DNA of 64,000 nt from Ulota crispa (GCA_963920765.1 OY987244.1:25710358-25774357), one strand, 5' to 3'. Shown: positions 34,001-44,180, counted from the stretch's first letter. Notes: generated from the letters alone by a model not told the origin. Translations and numbers: made by a program.

Positions 34001-37000
34001 TTCTGCAAAGCATCTACCATTTTGTAATTCTTCTGAGCTTGGGCTTTGTGTCTAGAAAGTGCAGCTTCCTGAATTGCTTTTGGCACAAGTCCAGCCTCTC
34101 TTGTATCCGTAAATACATTTACAAACACGGTGAATCCATCTCCATCCCAGTAGATTTTGTCCTTGACTTTGTCCCAATTGACCTAGAGACACACGTTAGA
34201 GGGAAACATGTTAGTTTCAATGCAAATTAACCCTATTCAAATATAGTTAGTATGCATTGATTCTTCACACCTTCTCAATGACTGAAACTTCTATAAAGAA
34301 TCAAAAGTTGTGGAGTGGAAGTAGGAGCCAATGGGAGCACTTTTCCATGAAGAAGGTGTGACTTCCCTTTTGTGAGCGATGAAGAATAGAGAATAGAGAA
34401 TGGTTTACTAGAAAAATGATGATGAAAGCAAGAGGAGCAAGGGTGAAAAAGAGACAAACTTTGATAAAAAAAAGTATGTGCTAAAGATTCTCCACCCCAT
34501 TCTTCTCCTCTGGAGATGAAGGGAAAAAAATTCTCAATCTTTATAGAACAAGGACTTTACAAAGAAAGATTGCCACATCCCCAATCTTTGAAGATTGAGA
34601 ATGGGAGATGAAAAAGGTGTGACTACTCCTAATTTATCCATAGAAATATTGTTTTGAACCCATGATAAAGATGTTTGTATAAAACATACACGCACTCCCA
34701 ACAACACAATAGCTTCTGTTGCATTCCTACGGTTGCAAGTGCTCACAAAAAGAGTAGAAATACCTCCAAAATTGTTAATTTGGGTAAAAGAAGTCAAATT
34801 TTTAGTCACATGGGTGCATCTTTATCAACACCATTCTAAAACACACAATTAGTACTTCTTACCTACTTTAGAAGTTTACACATAGTTTGTTGGGTCCATG
34901 GCTTTTATTTGAAAAGACCAATTTTGCTAAAAGCCATAGAATGTATGTACTATATAATCAGTGAGGCATGGAGCGACAAGCTAGTCATGCCCCATAACTG
35001 TCTCTAGCAAACTCAATTGAAATTGTAAGAAAGAGTTATGATTTATTTGTATACATATTTTTTTTTACCACTTTCTCTCTTTTCAATAGCCCTATGTCAT
35101 GTGGCAATGAAATTAACAAGGAGAAGGAGATGCCATTGGAATTGCTTACTGGTAAAGTGTGAATTTCATATTCTATTTCTTCAGCAGCTTCCGGTGTCAC
35201 CAGCCATGTTTGACTAGCTTTAGGTTTTTCTTGGTCAGGCTGACCGGCTGTAGCATGAGTTGCAGGTTTTTTCTTCTTACCTGCTGGAGCATGAACTGCA
35301 GGTTTTCTCTTCTGCTTACCGGTTGGCAACTGAGCTTTTGGTTTTCTCTGCGCAGGCTTATCCGCTGGCAAAGGCCTACCGGCTAGCACAGGTTTCTCAG
35401 CTGGTACAGGTTTCCCAGTTGGCACAAGCATAGGTTTCCCGGTTGGCATAGGCACAGGTTTCCCGGTTGGTACAGGTTTCCAGGCTAGCACAGGTTTCTC
35501 GGTTGGTACAGGTTTCCAGGCTAGCACAGGTTTCCCGGGTGGCATAGGCACCGGTTTCTCTGCTGGCACAAGTTTCTCGGTTGGCACAGGCATAGGTTTC
35601 TCGGCTGGCACAAGTTTCCCAGTTGGCACAAGCACCGGTTGCGTGGCTAGTGCAGGCACCAGTTTTGCGGCCGACACAATTGGCCAAGGGAGATGATAAA
35701 ACCTCAGAAAACCCTGTAAGAAAATAAAAAATCAACAAGTGCGCATCATCAAGGGAAGTTGCAATAAATTGCCAAAGATTTTCCATTAAAAATCTGTCTT
35801 TGAAACCCAATTAATTTACTAAATTAAAGTGTTTATCACTTCCGTTCTCCCAAGCATCTATTATAGTTTGAAAAATGCAAAATCCCAATATTAAGAAATC
35901 ATCAATGGTACCTGAATAACAGAGTAATCTTGCAGCGTTTGGATGAGCAACACAGCAACTGTTTCTTTAGATGTTGGCGTTGGGTTTGCTCGTCTCCAAG
36001 CATTTAAAAGTCTCAAAAACCTGAACAACAACAACAAACTCATGGACAAATATTGGCACAAACCTTTCACATGTAAAAAGCATTTTTTTGTTTTTGTTTG
36101 CATGTGTTATCCTAGCCTGAAAGAAAAAAAATAAAGCATCAAACTCACCAAAGTCTTTGAATGGGTTTGGATGCAAACACGTAGCGGCTTAATGCTTCGG
36201 GCACCTGCAAGATGTGCCGAAATTGATTGTCAAGTCTTTTGCCAAGATTGAGAGTTGAGGGTGGGATTTATTTCCTGTGAGGAAAATTTTGGTTTAAATC
36301 CAAAAAGTGCAAATAGTACATCCATGTATGGAAGTGTGACTTAATATGTGCAAATGAAGAAATAGATAACTTGATTGGCATGCTTTAGTAGAAGGGTTAT
36401 AGAATTGCAATTATGTTCCAAATAGGGTTTATCATTAGAAATGTGCTGTTGCAAGCTTTCCAAAGGTGTATCATGCATCTATTTTGAAGAAATTTTTCAC
36501 TTGTGAAACTTTATTAAAGATTTCATGACAATACATTGTAAATTTCACTTCCACCACATTTCAAATTTTGTTTGACAACAAAACAATCCTAGTTATTCAC
36601 TTGCTTCTTCCCTAGAATTAACCAAAACTTTGTAGTTCTGTTTGCCAATGTAAGAAGGGAAAATTTCATGGATACCCCCTAAGTTTGCCATCTTTTCATA
36701 TCATAGATATCCCTGCTTTTCAGAAATTTCACAAATATCCTTGGACCAAAATTTTCAGGTGTTTGTTTTGTTTTGCATGTCACTTCATTCTCCCTTTGTG
36801 CACACACTACTTCTTTCTTATTATGCGTGCGCACAAAAGAAGAAGGGAAGTAGCATGCACACAAAAGAAGAAGGGAAGTAGCATGCACAACAAAACAAAC
36901 ATCTGAAAATTTTGGTCCAAGGGTATTTGTGAAATGTCTGAAAAAGCAAGGGTACCTATGAAATGATGGCAAACTTCTGTGGTATCCATGAAACTTTCCC

Positions 37001-37329
37001 ATGAAAGAATATGCTTTACCAAACTGCAACACACGGCTTGAATCTTGGCCAACATGGCCAGGTCAGCACATGGAAGGAAGTGTTCTTTGAGAGGTATAAT
37101 TTCAGGACTACTTTGCAAAATCAGAAGAAAAGGGAAGGAATACCTCGTTCGTGGTTTCGAATTCCACCAAATCACGAACGAAGGCCGTGTACCCAACAAC
37201 GGTGAATGTAACGGGGCTTGGACGAGATGGATAACCGCCACCTGCATGTCCGCCATAGCTAGATTGTGGGTAGTACGTGTCCAAATCTGAGTCGTCGCCA
37301 TCTCTGATACGCCGGAAACAGTTCCCCAT
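31048..37329 (-). CDS. Plant Ca-dependent staphylococcal-like nuclease (CAN family), 9 exons, intact
   Basis: Exons in coding order: 37144-37329, 36149-36204, 35912-36020, 35150-35713, 33977-34182, 33484-33546, 33163-33322, 32177-32245, 31048-31176. The joins are GT-AG and the sum of 1542 bases gives 513 aa. The N-terminus MGNC fits N-myristoylation with a neighbouring palmitoylation cysteine, so the enzyme is probably membrane-anchored as in known CAN proteins. The SNase fold shows WDGDG (Ca-binding Asp), IRLRGVDAPE (catalytic Arg, Ca Asp, catalytic Glu) and DKYGRKVGDIY (second catalytic Arg). The family cuts DNA and RNA using Ca2+. Exon 4 (188 codons) is oversized: it holds Lys-Pro-Val repeats and a basic KKKK segment absent from the 44-codon exon of the duplicate. 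Donor of exon 5 (GTCTGT) is weak. Confidence 0.93.
31377..31620. mobile_element. Foldback MITE, TAAGGTAGGAGGCTC ends, in intron 8 of CAN
   Basis: The left half from TAAGGTAGGAGGCTCTAATT is an almost complete inverse of the right half ending GAGCCTCCTACCTTA. The arms pair to the centre near 31498. The termini match the larger GGAGGCTC-family copies. It is absent from the corresponding intron of the duplicate. Confidence 0.9.
35385..35640 (-). repeat. Coding repeats within CAN exon 4
   Basis: Tandem 18-24 bp units encode KPVP(T/M/A)(G/E)-type blocks (GKPVPMPTGKP, EKPVLAWKPVP). All units are multiples of three, so the frame is kept. The paralogue goes directly from LALQPVFVP to EEIEYE without them. 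Confidence 0.9.
36658..37003. mobile_element. Foldback MITE in intron 1 of CAN
   Basis: GGGAAAATTTCATGGATACC at the left pairs with GGTATCCATGAAACTTTCCC at the right. Internal arms (tctgaaaa / ttttcaga) pair too, and a 30-bp word (aagaagggaagtagcatgcac) is tandemly doubled near 36836-36890. The duplicate CAN copy lacks it. A diverged relative lies in intron 1 of the dehydrogenase gene. Confidence 0.85.
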
Positions 37330-38057
37330 CGCTGCTGCTCACGTCGGTCGTTCTGCACCAATCGCAGCTCTCCAGCTCAACGCAATTCGTGTTCTAATGT
37401 ACGACTCAAAGAGAATACGCACACATAATTAAGAGAGCTCACACATAAACACATTGCTCTTCTGAATCAATGATGTACTAGAAGAATGGAAGCCCGGTAC
37501 ATATAATTACTGTGGATCTAGACAGAACTAGATGAAGTCAAGGTGGAGGAATGACATTCTGTCAACAAATCGATCACACCTCCTCACTCCAGCTATGTCG
37601 GTGAAGCTCTCGGCACTCAAGTGTCTTGTTGGTGAAGCTCTCGGCACGCAAATGCTCTGTCGGTGAAGTTCTCGGCAATCAAGTGTCTTGTTAGTGAAGC
37701 TCTCGTTGCTGCGAGATTGAGCGGCGAATACCGTAGTTAGATCGATCGGCTCCTGCACGTCACCCCAATTGTACTCGCTTCTCTTTATGAGTCCCTCAAC
37801 AAGGCCGGCGCTCATAGAAATGAGCGTACTATCACCATCAAGCCATCAGATTCTAAATTATTTTGCTCTAGATGACTTGCTTATTATACAATAGAACGAA
37901 ATTAAGAGCGCAGTCATTACATTGAATTGCCACTTTTGCCACTTTCTGATAAGCTTATACTAATCTTGAGCTAGCGAATTTTGGTTCAGACACAGCCTAA
38001 GCTTAAGCTTATAAATATTCTGGTAAAAAAAGCACAAGTTGCGATACCTCAATTGCA
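37330..38057. promoter_or_regulatory. Intergenic region between CAN and the divergent frame, with 31-bp repeats
   Basis: The region separates two divergent starts and is preserved in the duplicate (52926-53577), so it holds the CAN promoter and perhaps a bidirectional one. At 37597-37706 it carries about 3.5 units of GTCGGTGAAGCTCTCGGCAC plus 11 bases (31-bp period). The duplicate has about 2.5. No exact TATA box is assigned. Confidence 0.6.
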
Positions 38058-38600
38058 ATGAGTGATCACAGCGACAGTGAGAGCTCCGAGATCGTACAGC
38101 AGGATTTGCAGTGATGACGAGCTCTCGAAAACTAACGAAGCGCGCGCCACCTTCGAATGTGAGAGAGCAGCTGTTGCGTTGTCACGGCGATTCCTGAGCG
38201 TGACAAGCTTCCGGAGAGTTGGGATTCTTTGGAAGAGATACATTGATATTGGCAATGGGATTTTTGAACAGTAGCTCAAGTGGCTTGAAAACAGTACTGT
38301 TGAAAGGATTAAAATTTAGAGTTTGATACATTTTTATGTGAGGTTTTGAAAGATTGGGAAGAGGTTTTGCAGTATTTTAGAGGATTTGGGAACATTGGTG
38401 GTAAAACTGCCGACAGTCTCGAAGGAGGCAACGGGTACTGGGTCAATGGGAAGCCAGAGTTCACATCGGGTAGGGGGAAATGGCTTGGTCTCGGAGACTT
38501 TGTCTTGTCGCATGCAAATCTGTCGTGTTACTGGGGCCTAATGTTTGGGGTTGTACCGGCAATTAGGCCCGGTTCAGGCTACACCAAATAGTGCATTTAG
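38058..38600 (+). pseudogene. Divergent gene fragment, family not recognised
   Basis: Starts ATG AGT GAT and encodes an acidic MSDHSDSESSEIVQQD, then stops. Relative to the copy at 53578 it has small indels that break the frame; a later frame reads VTSFRR...YIDIGN. Around 38346-38510 another open piece (GNIGGKTADSLEGG) is conserved in both copies. I do not know the family. Both copies look broken or truncated, and the intact parent may lie elsewhere. Confidence 0.5.
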
Positions 38601-38880
38601 GTTGCCGCATAGGTCCATTTCTCAGTACTTCACACTACTTAAATATTTATTAAGCATATAGCAATTTTTGTCAATTATTGCAATAAATAATGGAGGAAGG
38701 AAGCAAAGGTTGGGCGTAGCAACAAGCGTCAATGTCAATAACACATAACTAAATATTATTGTAACATAAAGAGAGTGGCATGTCCCTTTAGGTGACCAAG
38801 AGTGAGTCATGAGGTAACTTTGTTGAGGTAAGGCAACCTAATTGTTGAGGTAGCCTAAGTGCACTATTTAGTGTAGCGAC
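38575..38880. mobile_element. MITE of the TTAGGTTGCC family
   Basis: Begins TACACCAAATAGTGCATTTAGG and ends TGCACTATTTAGTGTA. Interior matches the inverted unit at 59565-59880 (tggaggaagcaagc, taacataaagagag). Confidence 0.85.
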
Positions 38881-39419
38881 CAAACAAAATCATATACAAC
38901 CTCATTGGTTGAAATATCAATTAACTCAAGTGTTTACACTTAGGGTTTGTTCAGTACTTCAACTTGCCATGTCACCAACCAACCAATATAGTCACATTAG
39001 CGGACAAGATAATGAAGTTTTGGGGCTTGCTACAAGGGTGGCTTCAAACTTGTGGGGGTAGATGAACACTTCTGCTCTTGTAGCAACTTTCTTCTCTTGT
39101 AGCAAGTTTCTTCTCCAACACTCTTGGATGACGTGGAAGTGCTGTGAAGGATGAAAGACAGGACAAGATACCACTTTTTGTGTTCCATCTAGTCGCTAGT
39201 ATGAATTGGGCCTTAGTGTACTGTCAACTGGTAGAAATTGTAAAAGACTGGTTTGAATGATAAATTACCGGCTAAAAAACCAAACAAATTCTTTGAAAAA
39301 CAAGGAGTGGTAGAATGTTTCGATATAGGAAGCTTTGGAATTGTTTGAGAATGGAAATGTTAGGTTTTAGCCGATGAAACCACAATTTCTTCATAAATGC
39401 TTGTGGGGCCTATTAAGGT
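38881..39419. other. Intergenic, nothing recognised
   Basis: AT-rich nuclear sequence up to the approximate left edge of the mitochondrial insert. No gene seen. Confidence 0.45.
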
Positions 39420-39541
39420 AGGCGCACCCATGGGCGTCACGTCCCCTTGGACGTGACCTTCTATTTTACTGAGCTTTGCCATTGTTTCACCCTTCAGATT
39501 GTGGAATTATTTAATTTATTGGTAGAAGGTTTTATTAATTT

Positions 39542-40688
39542 ATGAACAAATTAACTGGAAATAAGTTGGCTGGAGCAGAACTATCTACATTATTAGAACA
39601 AAGAATTACCAATTACTACACCAAATTGCAAGTGGATGAGATCGGTCGAGTGGTATCAGTTGGAGATGGAATTGCACGTGTTTATGGATTAAACAAGATT
39701 CAAGCTGGAGAAATGGTTGAATTTGCCAGCAGTGTGAAAGGAATGGCTTTGAATCTAGAAAATGAGAATGTAGGGATTGTTATATTTGGTAGTGATACTG
39801 CCATTAAAGAGGGAGACATTGTCAAGCGCACTGGATCTATTGTGGATGTTCCTGTAGGAAAAGCCTTGTTAGGTCGTGTGGTTGATGCCTTAGGAGTACC
39901 TATTGATGGAAAAGGTGCTTTAAGCGCTGCAGAACGAAAGCGTGTAGAAGTTAAAGCTCCCGGGATTATTGCACGTAAATCTGTGCACGAACCCATGCAA
40001 ACAGGATTAAAAGCAGTAGATAGCCTGGTTCCTATAGGTCGTGGTCAACGAGAACTTATAATAGGAGACAGACAAACTGGAAAAACTGCTATCGCTATTG
40101 ATACCATATTGAACCAGAAGCAAATCAACACACAGGGCACCTCGGATAGTAAAAAATTGTATTGTGTGTATGTAGCGATTGGACAGAAACGTTCAACCGT
40201 GGCACAATTAGTTAAGATTCTTTCAGAAGCAGGTGCTTTAGAATATTGCATTATTGTAGCAGCTACTGCTTCGGATCCTGCTCCCTTGCAATTCCTGGCG
40301 CCATATTCAGGTTGCGCTATGGGAGAATTTTTTCGGGATAATGGAATGCACGCATTAATCATTTATGATGACCTTTCAAAACAATCAGTGGCATATTGAC
40401 AAATGTCATTATTATTACGTCAACCACCAGGTCGTGAGGCGTTCCCTGGAGATGTTTTTTATTTACATTCTCGTTTATTAGAAAGAGCCGCTAAAATGTC
40501 AGACCAAACTGGTGCAGGTAGCTTGACTGCATTACCTGTAATTGAAACACAAGCTGGAGATGTATCTGCTTATATTCCGACCAATGTTATTTCCATTACA
40601 GATGGACAAATCTTTTTGGAAACAGAACTTTTTTATCGTGGAATTCGACCTGCTATTAATGTAGGATTATCTGTAAGTCGTGTGAGCG
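39542..40688 (+). pseudogene. atp1: Mitochondrial ATP synthase alpha subunit, exon 1
   Basis: Encodes residues 1 to about 380 of the F1 alpha subunit, a non-catalytic nucleotide-binding subunit of complex V. The Walker A segment GDRQTGKT is intact, and the reading ends at the conserved GLSVSRV. One in-frame TGA (40397-40399) replaces the Arg codon expected before QMSLLLRQ, a CGA-to-TGA change. It could be decay in the nuclear copy or, if the sequence mirrors the organelle, a site repaired by U-to-C editing. The 5' splice site lies within about 40680-40696; I cannot fix it. Confidence 0.93.
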
Positions 40689-41133
40689 GGGTGAGATTTA
40701 CATGGGATCGCTGGAGTTGGAAAGCTCTGCGTAGGATCCCTCAGCGCGTAATCTGCCTTACTCGATTATAACTGGGTCGAAAGCCGGTAAGTCAGAAACT
40801 AACTATCGGAAGTTCAGGAAAATAAACCTCGATGATGGTCGCCCTACTCTCAGAAGGAAGACACCCGGGATTCTACCTGCGTGAACTTGGGATATGTGCC
40901 GTCTGCAGCATGAGTACTTCTACTACACGAGAGGGAAAAGGGGAACCCTGCGTCGGAAAACACACGAACTCCACGGCGATGAACGAGTCAACCAAGGCTC
41001 TACAAATCGTTAAATACCTAGAGGGAACTCCCAATGGGAATCCGGACCTATTCATGAGGAAAGGCCGCGATTCGTATGGTCCCAGTGGAACCACCACAAA
41101 AACTTACGAGGGGGGAACCTCGTTGGTTCGGCG

Positions 41134-41540
41134 ATGGATAAAACTGAGAATCAGGAAAGTCCTGCTTCTCCTGCCCGAGTTGAGGTTGCAGCCGATCGAA
41201 TTCGGGAACTGAAACCTAACGTCGACGTAAAATATCAAAAAATCGTCAACATAATAACGGACCCACATGCGCTCATAGCAGCGTACCAACGCATTAAATC
41301 TAAATTCGTAAAAAAAGAGGGGATGACGAATGGGAGATCTTCCAGGGAGGAAATGAACTTCTTATCCGCGTTAATCAAAGATGATTCGAGCACATCGCGG
41401 AACAACTGCGCGCAGGGAAATACCCGCAAAACAAGTAAACATCCCAAAATCGGCAGAACCCGGGGAGACAAGACCGCTTACAATGATCAGCGCCAGAGAC
41501 CAGATATTATAAACAGCCATCAAGGCGGCCTTTAAGCTCA
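41134..41540 (+). pseudogene. Decayed intron maturase (N-terminal RT region)
   Basis: The frame begins ITDPHALIAAYQRIKSKF, a typical start of the RT-0 region of mitochondrial group II intron maturases. It continues only by changing frame: EHIAEQLRAGKY, then PKSAEPGETRPLTMISARD, with stops between. Everything after this block (most RT, X and endonuclease domains) is missing. The intact family aids splicing of its host intron. This one cannot be functional. Confidence 0.8.
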
Positions 41541-41735
41541 TGCCATAAGACTTAAGCAAAGGCTATAAGACCACTAAGGAAGAGAGTGATGCTGCACAGT
41601 TCCAAGATAATAAACTAGCATTCAATAGGAAGCAAATCCCTTTGCGTGTTTAACATTCTAAAAAACTACACACGGACAAAATATTATTGATGATTTGATT
41701 GTCCTCGTCTATAAGTGACAGGTTTCGGGAGAAGG

Positions 41736-41769
41736 GAGCCGTGTGATAGGCGACTATCGCGCGCGGTTC
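41736..41769 (+). ncRNA. Group II intron domain V
   Basis: 34-nt hairpin with the near-invariant GAGCCGT...ACGGTTC-type pairing (here GAGCCGTGTG / CGCGCGGTTC) and a GCGA tetraloop. It is the catalytic heart of a group II intron and marks the orientation. Confidence 0.88.
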
Positions 41770-41837
41770 TTTGAGAGGGAGCCGGGTTCTATATCCTGTG
41801 CTAGCGCCTAGAGATGAGTGCGAACCCTACTCTCGAG

Positions 41838-42250
41838 GTTTTGCGGCTCAGTTAAAAGCTATGAAACAGGTATGCGGTAGCTTAAAACTAGAATTGGCGC
41901 AATATTGTGAAGTAGCCGCTTTTGCTCAATTCGGTTCAGACCTTGATGCTGCTACTCAATATTTATTAAATCGTGGGGCGAGGCTAACAGAGGTTCTTAA
42001 ACAACCACAATATAGCCCAATTCCTATTGAAAAACAAATAGTGGTTATTTATGCAGCTGTCAAAGGTTATTTAGATCAAATTCCTATTTCGAGCATTAAT
42101 CAATATGAACATGAGCTTTTGAAGTCTATAGACTCAGATATACTTTCTGCTATCGTACAACAAAAAAACATTACTGAGCAGATTAATAGTCAACTGGCTA
42201 CTTTTTGTCAAAAATTTACACAGAGCTTCTTAGCAACTCATTCAGTTTAA
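41838..42250 (+). pseudogene. atp1: Mitochondrial ATP synthase alpha subunit, exon 2
   Basis: Encodes the C-terminal part from the conserved AAQLKAMKQV through ELAQY-EVAAFAQFGSDLDAATQ to the stop at 42248-42250. The bryophyte-like C-terminus ends FLATHSV. The expected Arg of ELAQYREV reads Cys (TGT for CGT), a second C-to-T change at a CpG. A Ser also reads Phe at the exon start. These fit methylation-driven decay of a nuclear copy, or editing sites if expressed in mitochondria. Confidence 0.92.
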
Positions 42251-42691
42251 AAAAATGAAACTAGAAAAAAAATTTCAGGCCGCAGGTTTTGTTTCCGTGC
42301 TTCCGGGTGGAGGGTGAAAGCGGCCAGGGCGCAGCCAATTTTTTTTCTTCCGCTCTCTGGCTACGCCCCTAGTAGAGCTTTGTCATACGAGCGAAGCTCG
42401 AAAACCCTCCATCCCCACATTAACTGTAGATTTGAAAAAAACAAAAACGCAACAAAACATTAACAAAATTGAATATATAGAACGCTTCTTCTTCTAATGT
42501 ACTATTCGTAGGAAAAGGGCTTTACGCCTTTGTATTTGCACTATTAGATATTATTTATGTATGCGTTATCTTTGTCCACTATCCGGGCTCGCGCTTAGAT
42601 AGATGTTTGCATCAGTCTTTTCTTTCTTCTAAAATGAATCAATCATTTTCGATGATTGCTTCGCCCTTCACCAAATTATAGCTGGTGTAAT

Positions 42692-42764
42692 CAGGAGAAA
42701 AGGGATTCGAACCCTTAACCTGTGGTTTTGGAGACCATTGTTCTACCATTGGAACTATTCTCCT
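42692..42764 (-). tRNA. trnW: Mitochondrial tRNA-Trp (CCA)
   Basis: On the minus strand: acceptor AGGAGAA/TTCTCCT, D stem GTTC/GAAC, anticodon loop CTCCAAA (anticodon CCA), 5-base variable loop, T arm AAGGG-TTCGAAT-CCCTT and discriminator G73. The first anticodon-stem pair is A-C; all others pair. The gene lies 24 bases upstream of nad3 on the opposite strand. Confidence 0.93.
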
Positions 42765-42788
42765 AAAAAAAAAAGTGGTTCTTGGTTT

Positions 42789-43145
42789 ATGGAATTTGCA
42801 CCTATTTGTGTCTATTTAGTAATAAGTTTGCTATTTTCTTTGATCTTAATCGGTGTTTCCTTTCTATTTGCTTCTTCTTCTAATTCGGCTTATCCAGAGA
42901 AATTGTCAGCTTACGAATGCGGTTTTGATCCTTTTGATGATGCCAGAAGTCGTTTCGATATACGATTTTATCTCGTTTCTATTCTATTTATTATATTTGA
43001 TCTGGAAGTCACCTTTTTATTTCCTTGGGCAGTTTCTCTTAACAAGATTGGTTTGTTTGGATTTTGGTCTATGATAGTATTTTTATTGATTTTGACGATT
43101 GGATTTTTATACGAATGGAAGAAGGGCGCTTTAGATTGGGAGTAA
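42789..43145 (+). CDS. nad3: NADH dehydrogenase subunit 3, intact reading frame (NUMT copy)
   Basis: Encodes 118 aa, the usual length. It has three hydrophobic helices and the conserved loop [20 protein letters not shown] between helices 1 and 2. The C-terminus is [11 protein letters not shown]. In mitochondria it is a membrane subunit of complex I near the quinone site. I start at ATG 42789 (MEFAPI), the family start, rather than an in-frame upstream ATG that overlaps trnW. The gene shows genomically the residues that heavily edited plants restore by RNA editing, so its donor probably edits little here. Whether the nuclear copy is expressed is unknown. Confidence 0.93.
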   Translation: MEFAPICVYLVISLLFSLILIGVSFLFASSSNSAYPEKLSAYECGFDPFDDARSRFDIRFYLVSILFIIFDLEVTFLFPWAVSLNKIGLFGFWSMIVFLLILTIGFLYEWKKGALDWE

Positions 43146-43160
43146 CCCGGCAATTTCTGA

Positions 43161-43218
43161 GCTTGCAAAACAATAAAAGCAAAAAAACATGTTTTTTTGC
43201 TTTTATCGTTTTGCAAGC
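43161..43218. terminator. 29-bp-stem hairpin downstream of nad3
   Basis: Perfect inverted repeat around ACATGT with one mismatch (43172/43207) and no loop. Its arms begin GCTTGCAAAAC and hold A-run/T-run blocks. In mitochondria such hairpins stabilise or define mRNA 3' ends. Confidence 0.75.
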
Positions 43219-44107
43219 TTTTAGCATTCCTTCCATCGCCGTGTAAACAAAATGGGATAAACCTTGATAAGTAGGCATAATAAGTCATTCATTAACTTTA
43301 TTGAGCTCTCGGAGTCTTTGTTGGCGTAGCCAACAAAGTGCAGCCCACGGCAAGAGAGCCCGTGAGGCCGCACCGGCTCTCGGATAAAATTAACTGAAAG
43401 GATGCTGGGACGTCAAACGAATCGAGCAGGGCGCTGCCAAATTAGTTTGTTTTCGTGCGTTTGATTTTTTTGTTCTGTCTGGTAGTTTACTATTTTTACC
43501 CTATCGGGTAAAAATAGTAAAGCGTTTCGCGGAACAATGACTGTCTGTTCCCGTACAGTGAATGCCTGAAAATAATAGAATAGTCTTTTTGCGATGGGGG
43601 AAGCCTGAAAAAGCGGCTGGGAAGGTTCGCACAACGAATGAAAGGTGAAGGTAGTTTTCCTACTTTTTCCTCTCGCCAAAGAGCTTCTGAATAATATGCT
43701 TCGCTTCCCCCGCGCTCTTTCTGACAAAATGAAAAAAAAGGCATTATATATTAATTACATAGTATACTCAATTATATACAATCAATAAAGAGATTAGCGC
43801 AATCTACCTTTTGTCGATGCTTTATGCTATATAAAAAAAAGTGGTAATAGAGAGAAAAAAAAGATTTTTTTGCTATGCTTTTTATCTTCAAGCCTTACGC
43901 TCCTACTTTCGGGTCCGGCCTTTTATCCGCTTTACTTTAAGCAATAGGCTGGCTGGAGAAACCAATTTGGTGGCGTAGCTGTGAAAGATTAATTTACGTG
44001 ATGTGCAATAAAATAAAGCGTCAAGCAATTGGTAAAAAGTGAACACCTTTGAGAAAAAAGAAACTAATCATGATGTGTTCTTTTTTAATTGATTATTTAG
44101 CATATTA
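43219..44107. other. Mitochondrial spacer nad3-trnV
   Basis: No gene is seen. It holds a 16-bp hairpin (43486-43501 with 43506-43521, tetraloop TATC) and several C+G-rich words typical of mitochondrial intergenic DNA. Confidence 0.6.
43486..43521. repeat. 16-bp-stem hairpin
   Basis: TTTACTATTTTTACCC, loop TATC, and the exact inverse. Confidence 0.9.
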
Positions 44108-44180
44108 GGGTAATTAGCTCAGTTGGTAGAGCGCCTCGTTTACACCGAGAGAGTCAGCGGTTCAAGTCCGTTATTACCCA
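44108..44180 (+). tRNA. trnV: Mitochondrial tRNA-Val (TAC)
   Basis: 73 nt: acceptor GGGTAAT/ATTACCC, D stem GCTC/GAGC, anticodon loop TTTACAC (anticodon TAC), T arm AGCGG-TTCAAGT-CCGTT, discriminator A. The outermost anticodon pair is C-A. The cloverleaf is otherwise complete. Confidence 0.94.

Larger units (their letters stand above)
40689..41837 (+). other. Group II intron in atp1
   Basis: About 1.15 kb between the two atp1 exons. Domain V is visible at 41736-41769 (GAGCCGTGTG...CGGTTC, 34 nt), followed by a domain VI-like helix (GAGAGGGA...CTACTCTC) whose unpaired A would be the branch point. The interior keeps remnants of a maturase. Exact ends are uncertain by some bases. Confidence 0.85.

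Noticed and set aside
40832..41212. 126-codon frame in the atp1 intron as an extra gene
   Set aside because: It covers the 5' structural part of the group II intron and has no protein similarity I recognise.
42738..42788. Upstream in-frame ATG for nad3, adding 17 residues
   Set aside because: The extension overlaps trnW on the other strand and is absent from the family, which starts MEFAP.
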